Origin: Anaerolineales bacterium
GTDB lineage: Bacteria > Chloroflexota > Anaerolineae > Anaerolineales > UBA6663
Assembly (NCBI GenBank): GCA_016789245.1
Contig: JAEURM010000083.1
Span: 1-7,875, forward strand
Direction: 5' to 3'
DNA length: 7,875 nt
The notes below the pieces were generated by a model. That model was not told the DNA's origin. It did no database searches and saw only the letters and a program-made list of their open reading frames with translations. How positions within the stretch are numbered: position 1 is the stretch's first letter; each line of letters begins with the position of its first letter. The translations under genes and the position numbers were made by a program. Below are positions 1 to 4,525 of the stretch, piece by piece.

Positions 1-236
1 CTGATGAGGAGCAGCCGATCCGCACCGGCGAAGGCCTTCAGCATCGAGGCCGGATCGGCAAAGTCGGCGGCACGCACTTCGACACCACGCGCGGCGAGAT
101 CGGCGAGTTTTTCGGGGGTGCGGGTGGTGGCGATGACGCGGGCTGAAGCGGCTTCGAGCAAGAGTTCGACGACACGACGCCCCAGATGACCGGAAGCGCC
201 GGTAACAAGCAAAGTGGATTTTTGATTGTGGTTCAT
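1..236 (-). CDS. QorB/YtfG-like NAD(P)H:quinone oxidoreductase (NmrA-type SDR), N-terminal part
   Basis: Only the first 78 codons are present; the gene runs off the left edge. The protein starts MNHNQKSTLLVTGASGHLGR, a classic Rossmann first strand and glycine-rich TGxxGxLG nucleotide-binding loop (residues 12-19). It continues through VIATTRTPEKLADLAARG and VRAADFADPASML to GADRLLLIS, the order seen in QorB-type quinone reductases of the NmrA/atypical SDR family. Members reduce quinones or related carbonyls with NADPH in the cytoplasm. The ATG lies 9 bp after the stop of the DUF6069-like gene, so the two are very likely co-transcribed; an AAAGG sits about 12 bp before the ATG, a weak ribosome site. 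Codon choice is richer in C-ending codons (GCC, GTC, CTC) than in its neighbours. Family assignment is good; exact substrate unknown because the C-terminal half is missing. Confidence 0.85.
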   Translation of the reverse strand, partial: MNHNQKSTLLVTGASGHLGRRVVELLLEAASARVIATTRTPEKLADLAARGVEVRAADFADPASMLKAFAGADRLLLI

Positions 237-245
237 CTGATTGAA

Positions 246-665
246 TTACCTTTGAGCGAAATAGGGTAGGGCAAAGGCCGCCAAGCCGCCAGCAATCACA
301 TGCATAGGCAGAGTCAGCGCGGCAAAGAATGCGGGTGGTATGGAGCCATCTGGTAATTGGCCGCCCAACGGCCCACCAAAGCTCAGCAGGGTGAAGCCCA
401 AAGTGCCAATTAAATAGAGTAAGCCAGTGCGTTGGCCAGCCAAGCGAGTGAGCGCGTAATAAGCTACCCCAGCCACAATGGTGGGGATGAGGCTGGCAAG
501 AGTGATTGAAACTGGCCCAATCAACGCTAGGCTATTGCCGGTGAAAGCGGTGAACAAACCACTGTATACATTATTGAGCACGGCGGAGAGCACACCAGTG
601 ATGAGCGTACCGAGAGCAATTTTATTGAAGGATAGACGTGTTGAAGAAACAACTGTCGTTGCCAT
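246..665 (-). CDS. DUF6069-like four-helix membrane protein
   Basis: A 139-residue, strongly hydrophobic protein with four predicted membrane segments, roughly residues 16-38, 50-72, 80-98 and 112-135. A glycine/proline-rich loop (GGPLGGQLPDG, 97-107) lies between the third and fourth helices. No signal peptide is separable from the first helix and no catalytic motif is visible. Length and layout fit the small integral membrane proteins grouped as DUF6069, whose function is unknown; I make this match from memory of the family pattern. A good ribosome site (ACAGGA, 7 bp before the ATG) supports the start. It is followed after 9 bp by the quinone reductase gene, so the pair forms an operon. A hairpin and a C6T6 tract separate it from yceI upstream. 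It may help in membrane redox or stress handling, but that rests only on its neighbours. Confidence 0.75.
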   Translation of the reverse strand: MATTVVSSTRLSFNKIALGTLITGVLSAVLNNVYSGLFTAFTGNSLALIGPVSITLASLIPTIVAGVAYYALTRLAGQRTGLLYLIGTLGFTLLSFGGPLGGQLPDGSIPPAFFAALTLPMHVIAGGLAAFALPYFAQR

Positions 666-672
666 CGCAATT

Positions 673-676
673 TCCT
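673..676 (-). promoter_or_regulatory. Ribosome binding site of the DUF6069-like gene
   Basis: On the minus strand ACAGGAAATTGCG precedes the ATG; the AGGA core is 7 bp from the start codon, an ordinary Shine-Dalgarno spacing. Confidence 0.6.
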
Positions 677-694
677 GTGAAAAATTAGGTTTTG

Positions 695-749
695 AAAAAA
701 GGGGGGAGAGTCAACGGATGCAGACGGCGGATGACTACATCCGTTGACT
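695..749 (-). terminator. Long perfect hairpin after yceI; possible terminator or regulatory stem
   Basis: AGTCAACGGATG (709-720) and CATCCGTTGACT (738-749) form a perfect 12-bp inverted repeat with a 17-nt loop. Read on the minus strand, just after the yceI stop, the stem is followed by CTCCCCCC and then TTTTTT (700-695), so it could end yceI transcripts. The 8-nt gap between stem and T-run is longer than in a standard intrinsic terminator. The loop holds a second CGGATG (728-733) that can instead pair with CATCCG (738-743) around an ACTA tetraloop, so two folds compete. It may also be a dispersed palindromic repeat rather than a terminator. Confidence 0.5.
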
Positions 750-757
750 AGAACAAA

Positions 758-1306
758 TTACGCCGAGGCGGCGGCAACCGCTTCCGGTTGCTTCACAATT
801 TCAGCTTCAATGGTGATTTTAACTTCATCGCCCACTAGCACGCCGCCGGTTTCAAGGGCCACGTTCCAGTTGAGGCCCCAATCCTTGCGGTTGATTTTGG
901 CGGTGGCGGTGAAGCCGGCGCTGGTGGTGCCCCACGGTGATTTGGCTTGCCCGTTGTATTCCACATCCAGCACCACTGGCTTGCTGACGCCACGGATGGT
1001 GAGATTGCCCGTCACGCGGCCGGTGTTCTCGCTCGCCTTTTCTACTTTGGCGCTTTCAAAGGTGAGGTAAGGGTGGTTGGCCACATCAAAGAAATCTGGG
1101 GATTTCAAGTGGCCATCGCGCTTCTCATCGCGCGTGTTGATGCTGGCTACGCCAATCTTCACATTCAGGCTGGATTGGGCGGGGTCAGCTTCGTTGAATT
1201 CAACCGTGCCGCTAATATCATCAAATTGGCCGTGCACGTTTGAAATCATCATATGCCGCACGGAAAAGTTCGCGCGGGTGTGGGAAGCGTCAATATTCCA
1301 AGTCAT
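758..1306 (-). CDS. YceI family polyisoprenoid/lipid-binding protein (cytoplasmic form)
   Basis: A complete 182-residue YceI-family lipocalin-like barrel. Diagnostic stretches are MTWNIDASHTRANFSVRHMM at the N-terminus, RDEKRDGHLKSPDFFD (59-74) followed by HPYLTFES, LTIRGVSKPVVLDVEY (102-117) and the late NRKDWGLNWN (139-148). Known members bind isoprenoid quinones, polyprenols or fatty amides in the barrel. No signal peptide is present, so this is a cytoplasmic form, unlike periplasmic E. coli YceI. The C-terminus after residue 172 is a short alanine-rich tail (PEAVAAASA). The start is supported by AGGAG 9 bp upstream. It lies 82 bp downstream of marR behind that gene's terminator, with a copy of the candidate MarR operator in the gap, so it may have its own repressible promoter. 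YceI next to a MarR gene is a recurrent bacterial pairing. Confidence 0.93.
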   Translation of the reverse strand: MTWNIDASHTRANFSVRHMMISNVHGQFDDISGTVEFNEADPAQSSLNVKIGVASINTRDEKRDGHLKSPDFFDVANHPYLTFESAKVEKASENTGRVTGNLTIRGVSKPVVLDVEYNGQAKSPWGTTSAGFTATAKINRKDWGLNWNVALETGGVLVGDEVKITIEAEIVKQPEAVAAASA

Positions 1307-1315
1307 GGTGTAAAT

Positions 1316-1320
1316 CTCCT
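1316..1320 (-). promoter_or_regulatory. Ribosome binding site of yceI-family gene
   Basis: Minus-strand TTTAGGAGATTTACACC precedes the ATG. AGGAG with a 9-bp spacer is one of the strongest Shine-Dalgarno sites in the window. Confidence 0.7.
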
Positions 1321-1347
1321 AAAGGTTGAAAGGTTTAAGATAGAGAG

Positions 1348-1368
1348 TTTTGATATTGAAGGATTTGA
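1348..1368 (+). promoter_or_regulatory. Candidate MarR operator upstream of yceI (copy 2)
   Basis: The plus strand reads TTTTGATATTGAA then GGATTTGA. It matches 18 of 21 positions of the minus-strand sequence at 1894-1874 that overlaps the marR transcription start. It lies 42 bp before the yceI ATG, between the marR terminator and the ribosome site. A weaker related stretch (TTGAAAGGTTTAAG) follows at about 1326-1339. Two similar sites in front of two adjacent genes, one of them a repressor gene, suggest an operator. The palindrome is imperfect, so the call is inference. Confidence 0.4.
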
Positions 1369-1370
1369 TT

Positions 1371-1396
1371 AAAAAAAAGCGCTTGAACTCAAACAC
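1371..1396 (-). terminator. Intrinsic terminator of marR
   Basis: On the minus strand GTGTTTGAGTTCAAGCGC folds into a 7-bp stem (two G-U pairs) with an AGTT loop and is followed at once by eight T residues (1378-1371). The stem overlaps the last codons and stop of marR. It would end marR transcripts, or act as a leaky attenuator before yceI. The stem is short, so termination may be partial. Confidence 0.6.
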
Positions 1397-1862
1397 CTCC
1401 ATCATCATGGGATTGGCATTCGCCTTTGCCAAGTTTTTTGCACAACTCACTTAGCTGTTCTTTTTCGGCGGGCGAAAGCACTTTCATTTCTTCCACAATG
1501 GCCTGCACATGCCGAGGAAACACATCCTCAATGGTTTGGCGGCCGTGTGGCGTAAGTGATACGCGGACTAAACGCCGATCTTCGGTATCCCGTTCACGGC
1601 GCGCCCAGCCCTGCTTTTCCAAGTTATCAATCACCAGCGTAATGTTGCCGCCACTCCGCAAAATCTTTTTGCTAATTTCACCTTGGCAGAGCGGGCCGAG
1701 GTGGTACAGGGCTTCCAGCACGGCAAATTGGCTCTCGGTCAGCGGCTCCATCGTCCCACGGCGGAACAAGCGGCTCATCAACGCGTTGTTGGCGCGCGTG
1801 AACTTGATAAAGGCATTCAGTGCCTGTGTTTCTTCGCGCGTTCCGTTGTGATGGGTGGGCAT
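1389..1862 (-). CDS. MarR family transcriptional regulator (MhqR-like)
   Basis: A 157-residue winged-helix repressor. The DNA-binding domain runs from about residue 40 to 104: LTESQFAVLEALYHLGPLCQ, then the recognition helix GGNITLVIDNLEKQG (71-85), then the wing with the hallmark RRERDTEDRRLVRVSLT (88-104). N-terminal (11-36) and C-terminal (106-145) helices would form the dimer interface. The SGGNITLVIDNLEK form resembles the MhqR-like branch, whose members respond to quinones and other electrophiles. Cysteines at 59, 141 and 149 could sense thiol-reactive compounds, though this is untested. The gene has its own near-consensus promoter, a candidate self-operator at the transcript start, and an intrinsic terminator. 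The YceI, DUF6069 and QorB genes follow in the same direction, and are the likely regulon. The family call is very secure; the ligand is inferred. Confidence 0.93.
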   Translation of the reverse strand: MPTHHNGTREETQALNAFIKFTRANNALMSRLFRRGTMEPLTESQFAVLEALYHLGPLCQGEISKKILRSGGNITLVIDNLEKQGWARRERDTEDRRLVRVSLTPHGRQTIEDVFPRHVQAIVEEMKVLSPAEKEQLSELCKKLGKGECQSHDDGGV

Positions 1863-1873
1863 TTCGTTTTAGT

Positions 1874-1894
1874 CCAAATCATTCAATGTCAAAA
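1874..1894 (-). promoter_or_regulatory. Candidate MarR self-operator (copy 1)
   Basis: Minus-strand TTTTGACATTGAA then TGATTTGG begins at the last base of the -10 hexamer and covers the predicted transcription start. Its centre CATTGAATG is a perfect 9-bp palindrome around one base. It is 18/21 identical to the copy upstream of yceI (1348-1368, opposite orientation). Binding here would block marR transcription, the usual autoregulation of MarR repressors. Confidence 0.4.
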
Positions 1895-1921
1895 TAATAT
1901 CACTCTTCCGGCATTTGTCAA
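1894..1921 (-). promoter_or_regulatory. Sigma70-like promoter of marR
   Basis: On the minus strand TTGACA (1921-1916, full consensus) and TATTAT (1899-1894, 5 of 6 consensus bases) are 16 bp apart. Transcription would begin near 1887, giving a leader of about 25 nt to the marR ATG. It is the clearest promoter in the window and separates marR from the upstream ridA gene. Confidence 0.7.
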
Positions 1922-1940
1922 TACTAACCGGATGGGTAGG

Positions 1941-2336
1941 CTATCCCCTCACTACTGCCGTCAAGTTCATTGTCACTAACACGCCGGGCTTGGGCAGTTC
2001 ATTTACGCCAATCACGGTGCGAGCTGGGCGGTGCTGGCCCATCATTTCCACATAGGCTCGGTTCATCTCTTCAAAATCACGCATGTGCTTAAGAAATACG
2101 TTCACATGCACCACATGCGCCAAATCTGAGTCAACCGATTCCAGCATGATGCTAAAGGATTGCAGGATTTGCTTGGTTTGCGCGTACACCTCTGGCCCAG
2201 CCAGTTGGCCGGTAGCCGGGTTAACGCCTGCTGTGCCACCAATACTGATGAGGTGGCCAACTTTGGCAATGTGGTTATAGGGGCCAATCGGCGCGGGCGC
2301 CTGGGGCAGTGTGAAAGTTTCAACAGTTGGTGGCAT
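1941..2336 (-). CDS. RidA/YjgF/YER057c/UK114 family protein
   Basis: A complete 131-residue Rid-superfamily protein, the usual length for the chorismate-mutase-like trimeric fold. Family features are APAPIGPYNHIAKVG near the N-terminus, SIGGTAGVNPATGQL (31-45), the helix YAQTKQILQSFSIMLESV, VNVFLKHMRDFEEMN, and the C-terminal RPARTVIGVNELPKPG (103-118). Canonical RidA deaminates reactive 2-aminoacrylate and related imines using an Arg and a Glu. The Arg is present (R106 in PART), but the Glu position aligns by eye with N124 in VTMNLTAV. That suggests a non-canonical Rid subgroup with altered or unknown activity. It starts 24 bp after the stop of the 80-residue protein gene, so it is probably read from the same transcript. 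A weak GTGAGG precedes the ATG. Confidence 0.9.
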   Translation of the reverse strand: MPPTVETFTLPQAPAPIGPYNHIAKVGHLISIGGTAGVNPATGQLAGPEVYAQTKQILQSFSIMLESVDSDLAHVVHVNVFLKHMRDFEEMNRAYVEMMGQHRPARTVIGVNELPKPGVLVTMNLTAVVRG

Positions 2337-2360
2337 GTGGCCTCACAGCATAACGCTGGT

Positions 2361-2603
2361 TTATTCTTCTTCCTCTTCTTCTTCCTCGTTATCCTCGCCA
2401 TTCGTTTGCGCGGCGGGTTCAGAGCGGCGGCGTGGGACCAAGCCTTGCTTCGTAAGCACAAACTCCGCGCGCCCACGGCGGAACCGCATGCCGGGCCGGA
2501 ACAGGCCCTCCGCCAGTGCGTTGAGAATCTGCTTCTCTGAAAATTTGCGGCCTTCCAGTGAAAGCCCATGTGAATCAAACGTTACGAGATATTGTTCGGC
2601 CAT
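2361..2603 (-). CDS. Small protein of unknown function with basic core and poly-glutamate tail
   Basis: I do not recognise this 80-residue protein. Residues 4-60 look like a small folded unit: a strand (QYLVTFDSHGL), a helix (SEKQILNALAEGLF, 22-35), then strongly basic strands (GMRFRRGRAEFVLTK and GLVPRRR). A linker (SEPAAQTNGEDN) leads to eight consecutive glutamates at the C-terminus. The layout, basic core plus acidic tail, suggests self-masking or a nucleic-acid or protein partner, but that is inference. The tail is coded by two exact copies of the 12-mer GAGGAAGAAGAA and so could vary in length. A good ribosome site (AAGGTGAT) precedes the ATG. It lies 45 bp after the DUF4380-like gene and 24 bp before ridA, consistent with a three-gene operon. 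No membrane segment or signal peptide is present. Confidence 0.75.
   Translation of the reverse strand: MAEQYLVTFDSHGLSLEGRKFSEKQILNALAEGLFRPGMRFRRGRAEFVLTKQGLVPRRRSEPAAQTNGEDNEEEEEEEE
2364..2387 (-). repeat. Tandem duplication of a 12-mer coding the glutamate tail
   Basis: Two exact tandem copies of GAGGAAGAAGAA (minus strand) directly before the stop codon encode Glu8. Such short purine repeats can expand or contract in frame by slippage, which would change only the length of the acidic tail. Confidence 0.8.
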
Positions 2604-2608
2604 TACAC

Positions 2609-2616
2609 ATCACCTT
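2609..2616 (-). promoter_or_regulatory. Ribosome binding site of the acidic-tail protein gene
   Basis: AAGGTGAT on the minus strand, ending 5 bp before the ATG, matches the anti-Shine-Dalgarno well and supports this small ORF as a real gene. Confidence 0.6.
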
Positions 2617-2648
2617 GTAGATGAGAATCTTTCTGAGTAGTTGTATCA

Positions 2649-3593
2649 CTAACTAGCATGTGAACCTAAGCGGCGTTCCAACAGGCTCGCGGCTTTGGGT
2701 GCAATCTCCGCTTCCACATCCGCGTCACCCGTTGGGCGGCCCACGCCACGGAACAGCCGCCAGTTTTCGGTATGCTCTACCGTTGCGCCCGGCGCTATCC
2801 GTGTGAGCGGGCCAAGCGTTTCTAGTTCCAGCATTTCCGCGTCAGTAAACACCTCCACTGGCGTATTAAAATCTGGATACGTGGCGTGCGCGTAAAAGTG
2901 AAAAGTTTTGAGAAACAGTTCACCGTTTAGCCAATAGCCTGCCCAACCATCCGTGGCGCGCACGCCAATTTTCTGAAATCCCACGTGGCCCGCATCTTGC
3001 CGTAACAAGATGTAGCGCGTGCCTAGCGTCAAACGCTTATCGGCCAGATCTGTGTAAGACCACAGCGTGAGTTGTGAAGTGGGCAAAAGCGTTTGAGTGG
3101 AATGGGGGGCGCGCGGCGGCAAGGGTACCACGGCCACGCCATTGGGGGCCATCACCGAAAGCGCCCACACTGCGGCTTCAATTTCCCACATTGAATTGTT
3201 GCGCAAGCGGTGGGTAACCCGTACGTGAGGGGCCTCCGGCGCTAAATGTAAATCTATTTCTTTTTGCAAGCCGGTGGCCGGTTCCATGGGCTGAATCAGC
3301 CGCACAAAATCTGCATGTTCTTCCAACGTCACCGGGCCGTTATCGGGCTGATAGGTGCGGGGCGCTTGCTCGGGCGCGTGCCATAAGCGGTGGCCACCGT
3401 ACTGCACCCAATCACCACCGCCCGTTTGGCCGTGCGCGGCCGGAAATTCCGCCATAAAGTTTTGGCCGCCTACAAAGCCAGCCCGCACAATGCGTGGGCC
3501 AACATCGGTAGTGAAGATGAGTTCCAGTTGTGAGTTAGCCAACCGATAGCAGTTGGGCCAATTGAAGTAAAGGAGCTTTTGGAGATGTACCAT
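2649..3593 (-). CDS. Galactose-mutarotase-like fold protein (DUF4380-like)
   Basis: A 314-residue beta-rich protein resembling aldose-1-epimerase-fold proteins of the DUF4380 type. Signals are the N-terminal YRLANSQLELIFTTDVGPRI, the motif GGHRLWHAPE (66-75) with two histidines, and TYPDFNTPVEVFTDAEMLELETL leading to IAPGATVEHTENWRL near the C-terminus, which matches the end of mutarotase domains. Such proteins bind or interconvert sugars; no exact substrate can be named. There is no signal peptide. I chose the ATG at 3593 because the family homology begins just after it (LLYFNWPNCYRL). An in-frame TTG at 3632 would add 13 arginine-rich residues that look like translated non-coding DNA. Neither start has a clear ribosome site. 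Two small genes follow in the same direction. A GH31 glucosidase lies nearby on the other strand, fitting a carbohydrate role. Confidence 0.8.
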   Translation of the reverse strand: MVHLQKLLYFNWPNCYRLANSQLELIFTTDVGPRIVRAGFVGGQNFMAEFPAAHGQTGGGDWVQYGGHRLWHAPEQAPRTYQPDNGPVTLEEHADFVRLIQPMEPATGLQKEIDLHLAPEAPHVRVTHRLRNNSMWEIEAAVWALSVMAPNGVAVVPLPPRAPHSTQTLLPTSQLTLWSYTDLADKRLTLGTRYILLRQDAGHVGFQKIGVRATDGWAGYWLNGELFLKTFHFYAHATYPDFNTPVEVFTDAEMLELETLGPLTRIAPGATVEHTENWRLFRGVGRPTGDADVEAEIAPKAASLLERRLGSHAS

Positions 3594-3809
3594 GTTGGGT
3601 GTGCGGTGCGTGGCGCGCAAAGCCCGGCGCAAAATCTAGAGTACCTGTTTTACACCCAATGGTAGGAAAAGGCAAAACATTGTGGACGCGGGCGTGGTGA
3701 AAATGGATTGAGCGGCTATTACTAGATGGAGCGGATGCTTTTATAGGTGACAGCCGCCTTGACTTATCTGCCTTATTTATTTCATCCGTGCTATCCATTT
3801 TCCAAAAAA
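3594..3809. other. Intergenic region of about 216 bp with a weak promoter and a short inverted repeat
   Basis: This gap lies between the zinc-ribbon gene and the DUF4380-like gene, both on the minus strand. It holds a weak promoter candidate (3647-3675), another TATAAA (3745-3740) with no good -35, and the left arm of a CATCCGT/ACGGATG inverted repeat. An open frame on the minus strand (3798-3535) overlaps the DUF4380-like start but has no protein-like features. No RNA gene is apparent. Confidence 0.5.
3647..3675 (-). promoter_or_regulatory. Weak promoter candidate for the DUF4380-like/acidic-tail/ridA operon
   Basis: TTGCCT (3675-3670) and TAAAAC (3652-3647) on the minus strand match four of six consensus bases each and are 17 bp apart. 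Transcription would start near 3640, about 47 nt before the chosen ATG. No better pair was found close to the gene. Confidence 0.3.
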
Positions 3810-3818
3810 CTACGGATG
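3783..3818. repeat. CATCCGT/ACGGATG inverted repeat at the end of the zinc-ribbon gene
   Basis: CATCCGT (3783-3789) and ACGGATG (3812-3818) are a 7-bp inverted repeat with a 22-nt A/T-rich loop. The right arm supplies the last codons of the zinc-ribbon gene. Read on the minus strand a six-T run lies in the loop, so it is not a standard terminator. The same ACGGATGC word occurs in the hairpin at 709-749, and CATCCGTGCTATCC resembles the repeat style seen at 6837 and 7682. Confidence 0.45.
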
Positions 3819-4454
3819 CGGATACAACGTGTTGTTCTGCGGGGCGTTGGGCGCGTACAGCACCGCGGCGGGTTGGCCCACTTGTAACTGGGGGCCGGGC
3901 GTATTCATGGTAATGACTTGCCCCGCGACTAGTTGTCCATTCACTTCACATTGATAGCGAATAATCCACGGGTGTTCATGATTCACGCTGACTGAGAAAT
4001 CACGCGTTAAGTCTATGATTTGCCCGTATGCCACCGCACCATGCCGTAAAACGTTGAGCGTGGTTTGCGCGGTTTGGTAGCGGCGGGTAATCGCCACACC
4101 GCCGATGAGCAGAAACACGCTCCCCAACAGTGCAAAAATTATTCCTACCGGCGCTCCCACAATCGTTACAATCAAGGGCAAGCCAATACACAAAAAGACT
4201 GTGCCCAAGATGCCAAAGATACTGCCCGCCAGCGCCCAACCATCTGAAAACACCAAACGCCACACGTAACTATCGGCAAAGGCGCGGGGGGCGGGCGGCG
4301 GCACGGGCAAGGCGGGCGTAACGGCATTGCTAGGCCCAGTGGCGGCGGCGGGCAAGGGCATTGGCCCACCACAGTTTTTGCAATTCGATTGGAAGGCCAC
4401 GTAATGCGTGCCACACCACGGGCATGTAAGGGTGGCCGATGAAGTAGTTGGCAT
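3810..4454 (-). CDS. Zinc-ribbon membrane protein with DUF3592-like C-terminal domain
   Basis: A complete 214-residue protein with three parts. An N-terminal zinc ribbon has two Cys pairs (CPWCG at 11-15, CKNCGG at 25-30) that can bind one Zn. A proline/alanine-rich linker (about 34-58) follows. Two adjacent membrane helices (about 74-96 and 99-121) form a hairpin joined by VGAP. The C-terminal part begins TLNVLRHGAVAYGQIIDL and continues through WIIRYQCEVNGQLVAGQV to VGQPAAVLYAPNAPQNNTLY. That is the pattern of DUF3592-like domains: small beta domain, G-x-V start, Y-x-P-x-x-P end. Function is unknown; the topology suggests both soluble ends are on the same side, probably the cytoplasm. A perfect TATAAT ends six bases before the ATG and no ribosome site is visible, so translation is probably leaderless. 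It is divergent from the GH31 gene, with 71 bp between the start codons. Confidence 0.8.
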   Translation of the reverse strand: MPTTSSATLTCPWCGTHYVAFQSNCKNCGGPMPLPAAATGPSNAVTPALPVPPPAPRAFADSYVWRLVFSDGWALAGSIFGILGTVFLCIGLPLIVTIVGAPVGIIFALLGSVFLLIGGVAITRRYQTAQTTLNVLRHGAVAYGQIIDLTRDFSVSVNHEHPWIIRYQCEVNGQLVAGQVITMNTPGPQLQVGQPAAVLYAPNAPQNNTLYPHP

Positions 4455-4460
4455 GAAAGT

Positions 4461-4466
4461 ATTATA
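4461..4466 (-). promoter_or_regulatory. Consensus -10 box giving a probable leaderless transcript
   Basis: Minus-strand TATAAT is followed by ACTTTC and then the ATG of the zinc-ribbon gene. A normal start 7 nt after the -10 falls on the A of the ATG. The -35 at the expected distance (AAACTT) is poor, and there is no Shine-Dalgarno, as expected for leaderless translation. Confidence 0.5.
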
Positions 4467-4489
4467 AACTTGGTGGGTGTGTAAAGTTT
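4465..4489. repeat. Small inverted repeat in the divergent promoter region
   Basis: AAACTT (4465-4470) and AAGTTT (4484-4489) form a 6-bp dyad with a 13-bp spacer just upstream of the -10 of the zinc-ribbon gene and between the two divergent starts. It could be an operator for one or both genes, but it is short enough to be chance. Confidence 0.25.
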
Positions 4490-4516
4490 GTGTAGAAGGT
4501 ACATTGTTTATTGATT

Positions 4517-4520
4517 GGAG
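4517..4520 (+). promoter_or_regulatory. Ribosome binding site that decides the GH31 start
   Basis: TTGGAG followed by TTCTC precedes the ATG at 4526; GGAG is 5 bp from the start. An in-frame TTG at 4511 lies before this site and cannot use it, so ATG 4526 is preferred. Confidence 0.6.
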
Positions 4521-4525
4521 TTCTC

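Noticed and set aside
478..747. Plus-strand 89-codon open frame opposite the DUF6069-like gene
   Set aside because: Antisense shadow whose tail is a translation of the hairpin region; no ribosome site or domain.
1426..1851. Plus-strand 141-codon open frame opposite marR
   Set aside because: Antisense to an unmistakable MarR gene; Ser/Arg/Cys-rich translation with no family features.
2102..2578. Minus-strand 158-codon open frame across ridA and the acidic-tail gene
   Set aside because: Out-of-frame shadow of two supported genes; Arg/Trp/Cys-rich composition unlike a folded protein.
3759..3787. Plus-strand TTGACT in the intergenic region as a promoter
   Set aside because: No acceptable -10 at 16-18 bp and no plus-strand gene follows.
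3535..3798. Minus-strand 87-codon open frame over the DUF4380-like start
   Set aside because: Overlaps the start of a clear family protein in another frame; low-complexity Ser/His/Arg content and no ribosome site.
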